A DNA stretch of 64,000 bases, taken from contig OX637352.1 in NCBI GenBank assembly GCA_951799405.1, positions 14,828,820 to 14,892,819 on the forward strand. The letters run 5' to 3'. Shown here one piece after another: positions 19,051 through 28,194 of the stretch. The notes below the pieces were generated by a model. That model was not told where the DNA came from, made no database searches, and saw only the letters and a program-made list of their open reading frames with translations. Source of the stretch: Agapetus fuscipes (taxonomy: Eukaryota > Arthropoda > Insecta > Trichoptera > Glossosomatidae). The number at the start of each line of letters is the position of its first letter. Within the stretch, counting starts at the first letter, position 1. The position numbers and the translations under genes are program-made.

Positions 19051-19082
19051 AAATGATCCTTGTTTAATATATTAATAATATA

Positions 19083-19320
19083 TTTATGATAATCTATAAT
19101 CTAAGTTTCAAGGATATATTTATTTAAAGCTCTCAGATGCATGCCCACAAACAAACACGTGTAGTTCCCGCTTACAAATAAAATCCAAACCTCAAATGAA
19201 CCTACGCCCCACAACTTTTGCCAACTTTCCCTGAAATAGGGGTGACATTGGCAAAGTGAACCACTTTTTTCAGTATGGGTGGTCAGCCTCATACCAACCT
19301 ATAATCAAAGGAATAACAAT
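19083..19320 (-). repeat. ~250-bp repeat, minus copy
   Basis: Contains AATAGGGGTGACATTGGCAA and CAGCCTCATACCAACCTATA in family order; matches 26470-26706 of unit A. Confidence 0.55.
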
Positions 19321-19349
19321 CATAATATAAAAAGTGTCACCGCGGTGTC

Positions 19350-19678
19350 ACCGTCAAAATTTGTCACCGCGGAGCGACTATATTGCTCCGATTTAACTAT
19401 AGGTAAATATTAATTGAAAGTATCTGTATGGGCACCGAGCCTCAAGCGTAAAATATAAAGCGTAAATAATAACAGAGCCATAGCTGAAGTTCTCAGTGTC
19501 CTTGCGTCACTTCCCCATGTAGTGCCTGCCAGTTTGGATATTATGTTATTGCGGGTTTTAACCTTTGCTTTGGTGGCTTCTATGTGGCTTCTATATGTAA
19601 GGGCCCGATCTAGTTTAATGCCCAGATATTTTGGGGTGGTTTCAGCAGGGATATTGTGCCCGCTCATTTGAACACTGT
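19350..19678 (-). pseudogene. Jockey-like reverse transcriptase C-terminal relic
   Basis: The minus frame (19410-19667) reads ETTPKYLGIKLDRALTYRSH, then KLAGTTWGSDARTLRTSAMA, the typical Jockey-clade region after the RT domain (KYLGV-LDR...LTGTTWG...LRT-A-AL). It ends GAHTDTFN. It sits directly downstream of gene A's truncated finger exon; in B-D only the last ~75 bases of this relic remain (26760-26833). Confidence 0.65.
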
Positions 19679-19726
19679 TTCATAATGACACTGATTACAA
19701 ACATACAGCTTATGCTTATAATGTTT

Positions 19727-20544
19727 TCATTTGTGAGTTTTTAAATACATTGCTGATTTTGATTTATAATCACACTGATCACAAGCAAATGGTTTGTGCT
19801 GAGAGTGTATGATTTTGTGTCTTTTTAATATATTTGGTTTAATAGATTTAAAATCACACTGATCACAAGATTTTTTTTTTAGCCCAGAGTGAGTTAACAT
19901 GTGAGCTTTCAATCCATTCAGACTTTTCGTTTTATGATCACACTGGTCACAAGCAAATGGTGTGTGCTCAGAGTGTATTAATTTGTGGCTTTTTAATAAA
20001 TTTAGTTGATAAGTTTTAAAATCACACTGATCACAAACAAATTTTTCATACCCAGAGTGAGTTAACATGTGAGCTTTCAATTCGGCTATACTTTTCGTTT
20101 TAAAATCATATTGATCACAAGCAAATGGTTTCTGCTCGGTGTGTGTTAATTTGTGTTTTTTTAATATACTTAATTGAAAAGTTTTAAAATAACAGCGATC
20201 ACATGAAATTTTTTTCAGCCCAGAGTGAGTTAACATGTGGGCTTTCAATCCACCCAAGTGCTTTGTTTTATGATTACACTGATCACAAACAAATACTTTG
20301 TGCTCAGAATGTGTCAATTTGTGTATATTTAATTTACTTGAGTGACGAGTTTTGTAATCACACTGATCACAAGCAAAGGATTTCTGTCGGTGGGAAATTT
20401 TTGTTGATCCAGAAGCACATTTGTATGTTTCCTTGCAGCAACTGAACATCTGATGGATCCTCAGGAGTTTTCTTTCATTGACTTTGTAGCTGCAGGCATG
20501 GCACACATGATCCACCTTGACTGAGTCCCTCTCACGACTGCCAA
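19727..20544 (-). CDS. Zinc-finger gene A, exon 2 (prematurely stopped)
   Basis: The exon starts after the acceptor TTTACAG|TTGGC (20544/20545) in phase 1 and joins exon 1 at 24690 by a split GTT (Val) codon, giving a predicted 357-residue protein. It begins with an atypical C2HC-like motif (CHACSYKV...HQMFSC) and has 7 complete C-x2-C-x12-H-x3-H fingers, then half of an eighth ending LKTHK. The stop is a TTA-to-TGA change: in genes B-E the same codon is Leu of HKLTHSEHK, and beyond the stop gene A still reads HYKHKLYVCNQC in frame. Finger 4 (CDQYDF) lacks its second cysteine. Fingers 5-8 differ from the other genes, so this is the most diverged, shortest copy. Fingers of this kind bind DNA; the target is unknown. 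Probably a reduced or decaying gene. Confidence 0.75.
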
Positions 20545-20924
20545 CTGTAAACATAACAATGATAATTAGTTTTTCCACCAAGGACAAGTCCTTTTAGGAA
20601 CGGTATTGTGGAGTGTAGTTAACTAAAACTTTCAATTTACTGCAGATATAAAATGTCGGTAGGTTGAACTTCAATTTTAGTTAACTAATAAACCGAATAC
20701 ACCTGAAGAGACAAATCATACAAAATATGATTACCATTTTATTAAAAATGTTAAAAAGAAACAACTAGTCATCAAAAATTGGATTATATAATATCCATAA
20801 AGCTGGACAACGACACAAAAACTGTTCCAGTAGCAGCAATTTTGATGTATCCTCACATGAAAACCCAAACGCTACTGTCTCTGAAGACGACAACATCTTG
20901 AGAATAGTATCTATGGTTACTGTG

Positions 20925-21447
20925 AGCTAGATTCATATCAAATGCATGCCCACAAGACACGTGAAAGTTCACGCTTACAAATGCTGCATGTGTCCTTACA
21001 AAATAAAATCCAAAATTTAAATGAACTTACAACCTGCAAATTTTGCTGACCTTCCCTGAAACAGGAGTCTCATTAGAAGGTGAACCATATTTTACAGTAT
21101 GAGTAGTCAGCCCCATATCAACGTAAGAGTCAATGAATTCAAATAATAAATAACTATTAAAGATATAAACAACAAGGGAACCTTAAAAAGAAATCAATAC
21201 AAAAAAGTCAAGAAGTATATCATCTAAATCTAAAAATCTAAATCTAAGCTGCAAAGATATGCATCATTTGAGATTCATATTAAATGCATTCCCACAAGCA
21301 GACACACATAATTTCGCGCTCACACATGCCGCATGTGGACCTACAATATAAAAAACCCAATCTCAAATGAACATAAGCCCTGCAACTCTTGCCGACCTTC
21401 TCTGAAACAGGGGTGACATTGGCAAAGTGAACCATTTTATACAGTAT
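20925..21447 (-). repeat. Two ~250-bp repeats in intron A
   Basis: An old copy at about 20925-21136 (ACAGGAGTCTCATTAGAAGG, decayed) and a younger copy at 21236-21447 (ACAGGGGTGACATTGGCAAA) cut short by the CR1-like relic. Same in B (30920-31442), C (41239-41761) and D (53169-53691). Confidence 0.5.
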
Positions 21448-21800
21448 GGCTGTTAATGGTACGGCTCCTTCATACCTGTCTGACATGTTCTCACCTAATG
21501 AGATAGATTTGAGAGGCCTAACTCTCAGATCTGCAGGGTGTGGGGTGGTTTACTTAGTCCAGCCGTCACGTCAGACACGCACTAATTTTGGGGACCGTGC
21601 TTTCCGGTTTGCGGGCCCAATGGAGTAGAACAGACTACCACCTAATATGAGGAAGGCAGAAACTGTTGGTGTCTTTAAAGGAGCACTAAAGACAAATCTT
21701 TACAAAAAATCTTATCCGTGATTTGAGAGGGCCCTTGAGGTGTGACACACACAAAAACGGCGCTCTTCAATTATTTGTACCTTATAAATAAATTATCCTT
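21446..21800 (+). pseudogene. CR1-like LINE C-terminal relic (unit A)
   Basis: Reads NGTAPSYLSDMFSPNEIDLR, then RQTRTNFGDRAFRFAGPME; a stop replaces the expected Trp (W-N-R-LP), then NRLPPNMRKAETVGVFKGAL. This is the CR1/L2-type ORF2 end (APSYL-DL ... GDRAF ... WN-LP ... FK-LKT-L), followed by its 3' UTR to about 21800. Confidence 0.7.
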
Positions 21801-21844
21801 GTATATATATACAAGTAGTCCATTTCCACTGTATGGACTTTACT

Positions 21845-22161
21845 AATCTAACTTTCACTCACCGTCCAGGCTTCACTTCCATACATCAGAGTGGGCACTA
21901 GTATACCACCGTGCACCGCCAGTTTTTGAAAGATTCTGGTTCTTGGCGATGCTAGCGGTAGCACCCAGTACACACCTGCCTTTCGTTATTCTTCTTTCAA
22001 ATTCACCGGTCATTCTTCCATCTTTTTCAAACTTACTTCCCAGGTATACAAACTCATTTACGACATCAACATTCATTCCATTAATTTTAAATTCATAATT
22101 CATATTTTCATCATCTCTTTCAAAAAGCATTACTTTCGTCTTACTTATATCATAGTTCCTA
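21845..22161 (-). pseudogene. RTE reverse transcriptase relic (unit A)
   Basis: Minus frame KTKVMLFERDDENMNYEFKI, VYLGSKFEKDGRMTGEFERR and, after a shift, LMYGSEAWTV parallel residues of the RTE ORF at about 12200-12490. It is cut off at 22161-22165 by the mariner end, so mariner landed in it. Confidence 0.7.
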
Positions 22162-22294
22162 AATATTAGGTTGGAGAAAAAGTCTTTTCGCATATCTGGC
22201 TGGTTTTCGTCACATTAAAAAGGGGGCATTTAAAAAAAAGAATAAAATTGGGAATATTTTGTTTCTCGATATTTTTCATTTGTAATAGTTAGGT

Positions 22295-22470
22295 TTAAGT
22301 TAGAATTACGGTCGTTTGACATTTTGACAATTATGTTAATTTTTAAAACTGAACAAATTTCAAAACTTAATTTAAATCGGATATTTAACGAACCGTTTAG
22401 AGAGAACTAAAATCATTCTCGACGTTTCGTCAGCGATGTAGCCGACGTCTTCAGGACGAGCGAATCGAAT
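22295..22470 (-). mobile_element. Penelope-type arm with hammerhead-like motif (unit A)
   Basis: Minus strand: CTGAAGA, C, GTCGGC/GCTGAC stem, GAAACG (about 22424-22455), followed by CGGTTCGTTAAATATCCG and CGACCGTAATTCTAACTTAA, the same order as in the palindrome at 7944-8322. Confidence 0.55.
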
Positions 22471-22934
22471 GAAGAAATAAGATACATTTCAAAATTTTCT
22501 TACAATAAAGGGAAAAATGCAACGCAAGCCGTGATTTTTTTTGTGACGTTTATGGACCTAATGCAGTGTCAGTAACCCCCGTATTCACGATCAAAACTGG
22601 CACTAACTTAAGGGCAAACTAGCGCTTAGATTGGGGAAATTCATTTCAAGAACAATACTTAAGGTAAAATTAGCGCTCAAGCGCTCCAAAAACTAGCACT
22701 TAGGTAAGTAAGATCGACACGTATATTAACCAACGCTTAAGCGCTGTCAAAATATTCCGTCATATTTCATTGTTATCACATTTTTTGTTTGATTGTGAAT
22801 TTACATGAAAAAATGAAGTCTTACTATGAACATGATTTTTACAAGTGTATTAACATTGTTTTGACGAGTATATTTACATTGTTTGCCCATCAGAATTGGG
22901 TTTGTTCTCCAGTATGGTCTAGGACCATACTGCA

Positions 22935-23156
22935 ATGACAGATGAACTGTCAAAATATTCCGCAGCATTTCATCAGCACAGTTTTTGTTTGGTTGTGAAT
23001 TATTTACATAAAATAATGAATTCTTACGATGAAGTTGACTTCAACGAGAATAATAACATTGTTTTGTTCAAAAATAGTGTCCCAAGAAAACATATCAGAG
23101 ACTGTAAAGACCCATTTACGTATTACGAAGAGGATGAATTTAGAAGACGTTTTTGA
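22935..23156 (+). pseudogene. Harbinger transposase N-terminal relic (unit A)
   Basis: A 73-codon frame ending PRKHIRDCKDPFTYYEEDEF, RRRF. HARBI1-like transposases begin with R-x(4)-R-(x)-NP-(x)-YDDDEF-RRF, so this is their N-terminal region; the DDE domain is missing. Confidence 0.6.
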
Positions 23157-23196
23157 TTGAAAAAATGCGTCGTTCTGTATACAGTTTTGCCGTTGC

Positions 23197-23310
23197 TCAT
23201 TGAGGGTTGCAAAGCCAACAATTTCTTCGATCTGTTATTTTATCTTCTATTACAGGTTTTTCTTTAATCAGAGCCACCAGCAGCTCCTTTTCCGCTGGAG
23301 AAAACAACAT
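23197..23310 (-). pseudogene. Harbinger Myb/SANT-like protein relic (unit A)
   Basis: Minus strand ATG at 23308-23310: MLFSPAEKELLVALIKEKPV, then IEDKITDRRN, 37 codons. This is the start of the Myb/SANT-like DNA-binding partner protein of Harbinger elements (FS-EEKELL-ELV-KYPVIE-K-TD), which is normally encoded next to, and often opposite, the transposase. Confidence 0.55.
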
Positions 23311-23829
23311 CTTTTTGGCGCTGAAATCGATCAAAACACTTCACATTGGATATTACATAAATGTATTTTTAAAAACTAATAGAAATTGTAAACAAACAAA
23401 TTCGTACTTACGGTTTACTTAAATTAGTAAGTGCGTTATACGTACTTATTTGTTGTCAAGTTTTATGCACAGCTGATATGACATTGAAATTTGAAAGAAG
23501 CGGCAATGATAAGAGTGAAGTACACCGAATATCGGTCGGAAGGTACTGACCAATTACAGAGCTGGGTTTTTTCGAGAGCCAATGACAAACCCGTACATCT
23601 CCTGGGGGTTGGGCACTAGGCTGATTACTACTTTAGTGTTCTTTGTAAAACAAAACGCTCCAGAATGTCCACCCTTGAGTTAGTGTAGCGCTTGAGTTAG
23701 GCACTTAAATCAGTTTTGATCGTGAATACGGGGGTAAGAGTAGCACAAAGTTGGTTTAAGTGTTTTCAATCCGGGAATTTGAATGTCAAAGATGCACCTC
23801 GCTCTGGTCCCCCTGTTACGGATAAAATA

Positions 23830-24146
23830 GACGCTATTTTTGAAAAGTGGAGCAAGATCGGCATATCAACAGCTACGACATAGCTGAAGAACTGGGAATT
23901 GACCACAAAACAGTTTTGACCCATCTGAAAAAAGCTGGGTACACAAAAAAGCTCAATATTTGGGTGCCACACAAGCTCACTGAAAGAAACCTAATGAACC
24001 GTGTACTCATTTGCGATTCTTTATTGAGACGTAATGAAACCAAACCGTTTTTGAAGAGATTGATAACTGGTGATGAAAAGTGGATCACGTGTGACAAGAA
24101 CGTGCAAAAAATGTTGTGGTCAAAGGTCGGTCAGAAATATTCATGA
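23830..24146 (+). pseudogene. Mariner transposase relic (unit A)
   Basis: Frame from about 23847 reads EQDRHINSYDIAEELGIDHK, TVLTHLKKAGYTKKLNIWVP, H-LTERNLMNR and LITGDEKWITCDKNV. The second helix-turn-helix, the WVPHELT linker and the TGDE-W start of the catalytic domain identify an irritans/mauritiana-type mariner. The second and third catalytic aspartates are missing. Confidence 0.8.
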
Positions 24147-24154
24147 CAAACCTA

Positions 24155-24300
24155 ATCTTAATAACTACCTTCACTCAAAGGCATGCCGTGATTTGTTATA
24201 GAGGAAAAAAATCAGTTAATCCCCAGTCGTCGTGCAGGGTGTCTCCTGAAGACGTTTGCTACGTCGCTAATAAAACATTGAGAATAATGTAAGTTCTCTA
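24155..24300 (+). repeat. Penelope-type arm, decayed (unit A)
   Basis: AACTACCTTCACTCAAAGGC through TCTCCTGAAGACGTTTGCTA and GAGAATAATGTAAGTTCTC parallels the right arm of the palindrome (8110-8260). The hammerhead-like core is damaged (GCTAATAAAACA instead of GCTGACGAAACG). Confidence 0.5.
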
Positions 24301-24689
24301 TTTTATTTATTATTCAAGAACAAAAGTCACCAAGCACATATTTCCACTTGCAGACTTTTGAATTGTTGACCACAGATGTCAGGGATAAGTTCACAGTTGG
24401 ATGACGTCTATGATTGACAGCCGCACTGTATGCAAGTCTACACTTGACGCCTGTGCGTGTCACCCGCAGTTGAATGGTTAACAGATGGCAGAATTTAATT
24501 GCCGACTCGGAATCAGCGTGCATGGCCTAAATCTATAAAAATCTAGTTTTTTTACCAAAATCCTCACTCTTGAAGATACCCTATTAGGAAATAGATCATA
24601 TTATGCAAATGAATATTTCCAGGAGAGCCCGACATACAAATCTATTCAAATAGACTCCAACATTTCAAGCTAAACTAATTAATACTGAC

Positions 24690-24945
24690 CTGAATACCCC
24701 TCAATGTTGATTCTCTCCACAAGCACGCGGCATTCCTTCAACAAGCCATCAGGTGGAGGGGCAGAGTCCTCATTCTTCACATTATCCCCCACAGAGCCCT
24801 CGGCAAGCCATTCCTTCTTAATAGCCAGTCTCTCTTGCTTCACATCGCTCTCTTCAATGTCTATTTGTTCATCTGAGTGCGCTAGTTGTGCATCCATAAA
24901 CTCCGAGTCCGCCTCCACCTTCTCAACCTTCACAACAATGTCCAT
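24690..24945 (-). CDS. Zinc-finger gene A, exon 1
   Basis: Starts at ATG 24943-24945 in a good context (CACAATGG) and ends TCAG|GTCAGT at 24690/24689, phase 1. It encodes 85 residues rich in Asp and Glu, with four psi-K-x-E SUMO-acceptor motifs: VKVE (K6), VKQE (K36), IKKE (K43) and VKNE (K57). No folded domain (no BTB, ZAD or KRAB) is evident. An in-frame TAA lies just upstream. SUMO sites in zinc-finger proteins commonly recruit repressors; that role here is inference. It splices over 4145 bp to 20544. Confidence 0.75.
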
Positions 24946-25098
24946 TGTGACTTAATCACTTGTGCAAAACAAACAACTAGCAGTTCTTACACTAATCCAC
25001 TAAAATATAAATCAACTTCCATCAGAAACACTGGTGAACAGGACAACGAAGTATTTTCCTCAGTTGCTCTCGGTCACAGCTGTCAGTTTTTCTTCACC

Positions 25099-25215
25099 TG
25101 TAGGGATGGGCGAAATATATCGATATAGCAAAAGTAGGTATTTTTTTGGAATAATATCGATATTTTCCTCGATATTAAAAATATATCGATATATTTTTTG
25201 AAGTATCAAAATCGT
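25099..25215. promoter_or_regulatory. TATCGATA cluster upstream of gene A (hAT end)
   Basis: A one-ended hAT-type fragment starting TAGGGATGGGCG places three TATCGATA octamers at 25118-25125, 25155-25162 and 25184-25191, 173-246 bp upstream of the start codon. In Drosophila this octamer is the DRE site for DREF (itself a hAT-derived protein), overlapping the CGATA core of BEAF-32. Use as a promoter here is inference. Confidence 0.45.
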
Positions 25216-25236
25216 ATCGAGCCTATTTATTTTTCC

Positions 25237-25480
25237 AGGTAAGGGGCCGGCCTTACGACAACCACTTCAGTTGAAGTGGAGGTTTCTTAGCTCACGAAAG
25301 GGCTGGTAGTACTCATTTCTTGCGAAGGCTGAGTATACCATGTCGGTATTTTATTTTGGTTTGAAATTAACACCGAAACGGGAAATCATTTCTGACACCC
25401 TTGGTGGGATTCGGAGCCGAGCTCATGGCATGAAATGCAAGCACTCTACCAACTGAGCTATTGGACCGGACAAATTCTAC
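25237..25480 (-). mobile_element. tRNA-derived SINE (unit A copy)
   Basis: Same element as 17585-17800. A box intact, B box mutated (GGCTCCGAATCC), plus a small extra segment (GACAACCACTTCAGTTGAAG) absent from Z. Confidence 0.55.
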
Positions 25481-25879
25481 ACAGAGTGGCAGCGGTTGAA
25501 CTGCTTCTTCAGCTGACCACTATAAAGCGATGAGAAATAATCAACCCGAGACATCACAAATGCGCTCACCTGGATCTTTTTAATTGCCTTTATTTGGTGT
25601 TGTGAAGAAAAAGAGGAAGCTATGGTGGCATGTCAGGTTCTGAGACTCCTGATGTCTCACTGAACCAGCTCACCTACATCTCATAATTTTTATTACATTA
25701 GTCATAATTATCCTTAAATTTAGTATTATATTAAGGATTTTGAGGATTGGGTCCATCTTGTGATCTTGCAAAGAAAAAAATAATAATACATACTTCTTAA
25801 AGTTTATTCAATACTATCATACAAAAGTACACAATATAAATATTAGTTTACAAATTTTAACATTGCTTCTAAATCCAAA

Positions 25880-26706
25880 TCTTAATCTAAGTTGCAAAGA
25901 TATATATCATTTGAGATTCATATTAAATGCATTTCCACAAGCAGACACTCACAATTTCGCAGTAACACATGCTGCATGTGGACATACAATATAAAAACCC
26001 AATCTCAAATGAACATAAAAGTACTACAAATCTCGCCGACCTTTCCTGCAACAGGGGTGACATTGGCAAAGTGATTCATTTTTTTACAGTATGGGTGATC
26101 AGCCTCATACCAACCTATAAGTCAAAGAACCCATACTGTGAAAAATGGTTCACTTTGCCAATGTCACCCCTGTTTCAGGGAAGGTCTGCAAAATTTGCAG
26201 GGTTCATGTGCATTTAAGGTTTGGTTTTAATTTGTAAGTACGCACTTAGCATTTGTAAGTGCGAACTTACACGTGTCTGTTTGTGGGCATGCATTTGATG
26301 AGTTTTTTGTTCATATATATTTGCAACTTAGATTACAGATCATAGATTTATATAGTATCTGTGAGAGGGCCCTTGAGGTGTGACACACACGAAAACGGCG
26401 CTCTTCAATTATGTGTACCTTATAAATAAATGATCCATGTATAATATTTATATAATATATTTATGATAATCTATAATCTAAGTTTCAAGGATATATTCAT
26501 TTAAAGCTCTCAGATGCATGCCCACAAACAAACACGTGTAGTTCGTGCTTCCAAATGCTAAATGTGTACTTACAAATAAAATCCAAGCCTCAAATGAACG
26601 TACGCCCCACAACTTTTGCCAACTTTCCCTGAAATAGGGGTGACATTGGCAAAGTGAACACTTTTTTCAGTATGGGTGGTCAGCCTCATACCAACCTATA
26701 ATCAAA
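25880..26706. repeat. ~250-bp repeat cluster upstream of gene A
   Basis: Head-to-head pair 25880-26127 (minus) and 26128-26345 (plus), CR1-like 3' UTR piece at about 26360-26440, and a further minus copy 26470-26706. Same order as unit Z (18495-19320). Confidence 0.55.
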
Positions 26707-26882
26707 GGAATAACAATCATAATATAAAAAGTGTCATAATTTGTCACCGCGGAGCGACTATATTGCTCCGACTTAACTATAGGTAAATATTAATTGAAAG
26801 TATCTGTATGGGCACCGAGCCTCAAGCGTAAAATATGCTATGTAAATTGGTTTAGCTTCAAAAGTGAAAATACCAGACCTAA

Positions 26883-27681
26883 GGCCCGGTTGTTGGTATT
26901 TGACAGCTGGTTTACAGTTAGCGACAGCTAATTTTAAGCCGGCTGTTTGTTTAAGCGCTCCGATTTTAGCGCCGGCTAAAAAATGGGTTGTTTTATGAAA
27001 AATTTTGCCCCAGCTAAAAATTAACCGACTGCTAAAAACCATAGACCATATATATATTGTTTTCTATGGTAGGTACACAACACGAAAAATATTACTATTA
27101 CTTACTTACTTTCCGTGTCCGGATTCCGGTGATAGAAGGATTGGCCGGCTTGATGCCGTTTCCAGGGGACGCCCGATTACTTTCCGTATTATGAAACTTA
27201 ATCTGCGTGGAGGCTCGAAAAAGTTTGATTTAACGATGCCTGTGCAGCACATTGGCAGCACTGCGCAGACGAAAATAAATAATACAAGTGACACACGCTT
27301 CGACCTGTTCAGAATTTATATAATCACTGTCCATGGCTATGTCAATGATGAATCTTCTGATTTCAGACGCCATATTAATTATATATATTCTATGATTTTA
27401 TTGTAAACTGCAAGCGCTAAACCGTCGGATATGATTACGAAACGTACGAAACTTCAAAGCACTCGTATTTGAGAGAGTTTGACAGCTGTGTAACAGCCGG
27501 TCTAAAGTTAGCCCGAGAAATTCGGACAGGTTCGTTTTTAAGCCGGCTGTCAAAAAACAGACCGGCTGTCTAATTGACTTTTTCTTAAAACAACCGTTTT
27601 TTGTGCAAGCCGGAGATTTTAAGCAGCCGGTTGGCATTTTTAGCCCTGGCTAACTTTAGCCGGAGATGGTACAACCGGGCC
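26883..27681. mobile_element. PIF/Harbinger-type MITE downstream of gene B
   Basis: 799 bp between TAA duplications (26880-26882, 27682-27684), with inverted ends GGCCCGGTTGT / ACAACCGGGCC and several subterminal AGCCGGCTGT-type repeats. TAA target choice points to PIF/Harbinger. A 133-codon frame inside (27005-27406) has no recognisable domain. Absent beside gene A. Confidence 0.7.
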
Positions 27682-27684
27682 TAA

Positions 27685-28194
27685 GAGTGTGTTAATTTGT
27701 GTTTTTTTAAAGAATCTGCTACTAATGATTTATAACTACACTGGTCACAAGCAAATACTTTTTCTTGGAGTGTCTTTCCTTGTGATCCCTCAAAGACTTT
27801 CGGTGTTTACTTTTAAAATTGCACTGATCACAAGCAAAAGGTTTATGATCTGAGTGTGTTTTCATGTGTCTCTTCAAGATTACGAAGGTTTTACTTTTAA
27901 AGGAACACTGATCACAAGCAAATGCCTTGTGCTCAGAATGTGTCAACTTATGTTGTCTCAAGACGCTTGAGTATATTGTTTTATAATCACACTGGTCACA
28001 AACAAACGGCTTCTGCTCAGAGTGTGTTAATTTGTGAGTTTTTAAATAGACTGCTAAATTTGTTTTATAATTACACTGATCACAAGCAAATGGTTTATGT
28101 TCACTGTGTATTAATTTGTGTCTATTGAAATCGCCTGATCGTTAACATTTAAAATCACATTGATCACAAGCAAAAGGTTTGTGATCAGAGTGTA
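27685..28194 (-). pseudogene. Fossil zinc fingers downstream of gene B stop
   Basis: Continuing leftward from the stop of gene B in shifted frames one can read about six or seven more fingers: CNHMLIHSDHKPFACDQCDF then a stop, then FACDQCNYKT, FVCDQCDYKT, FACDQCSFKS, FACDQCNFKS and FACDQCSYKS. Lesions are a 1-nt loss in finger 23, one nonsense codon (TGTTAA at about 28139) and a further frameshift near 27770 (HSKKKYLLV for HSKKEVFAC). The ancestral protein was therefore longer. Confidence 0.75.

Larger units (their letters stand above)
22576..23734. mobile_element. PIF/Harbinger element inserted in mariner (unit A)
   Basis: Inverted repeats CCCCCGTATTCACGATCAAA at both ends and a 3-bp TSD TAA (22573-22575, 23735-23737), the PIF/Harbinger signature. 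Joining the sequence across it restores mariner (AATGCAGTGTCAG + AGTAGCACAAAG). Carries relics of both Harbinger genes in opposite orientation, see next two entries. Confidence 0.8.
22166..24150 (+). mobile_element. Mariner copy, 3'-truncated, in intron A
   Basis: Starts next to a TA (22164-22165) with TTAGGTTGGAGAAAAAGTC, a typical mariner inverted repeat. Transposase remains: KGKNATQA near 22510, a piece after 23738 (QSWFK-like SLVFNPGN region) and 23830-24140. It is interrupted by a Penelope-type arm (about 22295-22470) and a Harbinger element (22576-23734). No right end is visible. Confidence 0.75.
20545..24689 (-). other. Intron of gene A (4145 bp)
   Basis: GT (24689-24688) to AG (20546-20545), phase 1, with an acceptor CTAAT...TTTACAG. 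It is filled with element fragments listed separately: two diverged ~250-bp repeats, a CR1-like relic, an RTE relic, a mariner containing a Harbinger element, and two Penelope-type arms. About 24300-24680 holds no recognised feature. Confidence 0.7.

Noticed and set aside
20545..20587. Start of the ZnF exon at its own ATG (MSLVEKLIIIVMFTV)
   Set aside because: These codons lie in the intron. A good acceptor in phase 1 matches the phase 1 donor of exon 1.
23847..24146. Functional mariner gene
   Set aside because: Lacks the N-terminus, two catalytic aspartates and the right end, and is split by a Harbinger element.
27005..27406. 133-codon frame inside the PIF-type MITE, repeated in four units
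   Set aside because: No recognisable domain, overlaps an opposite frame, and is identical only because the units are duplicates.
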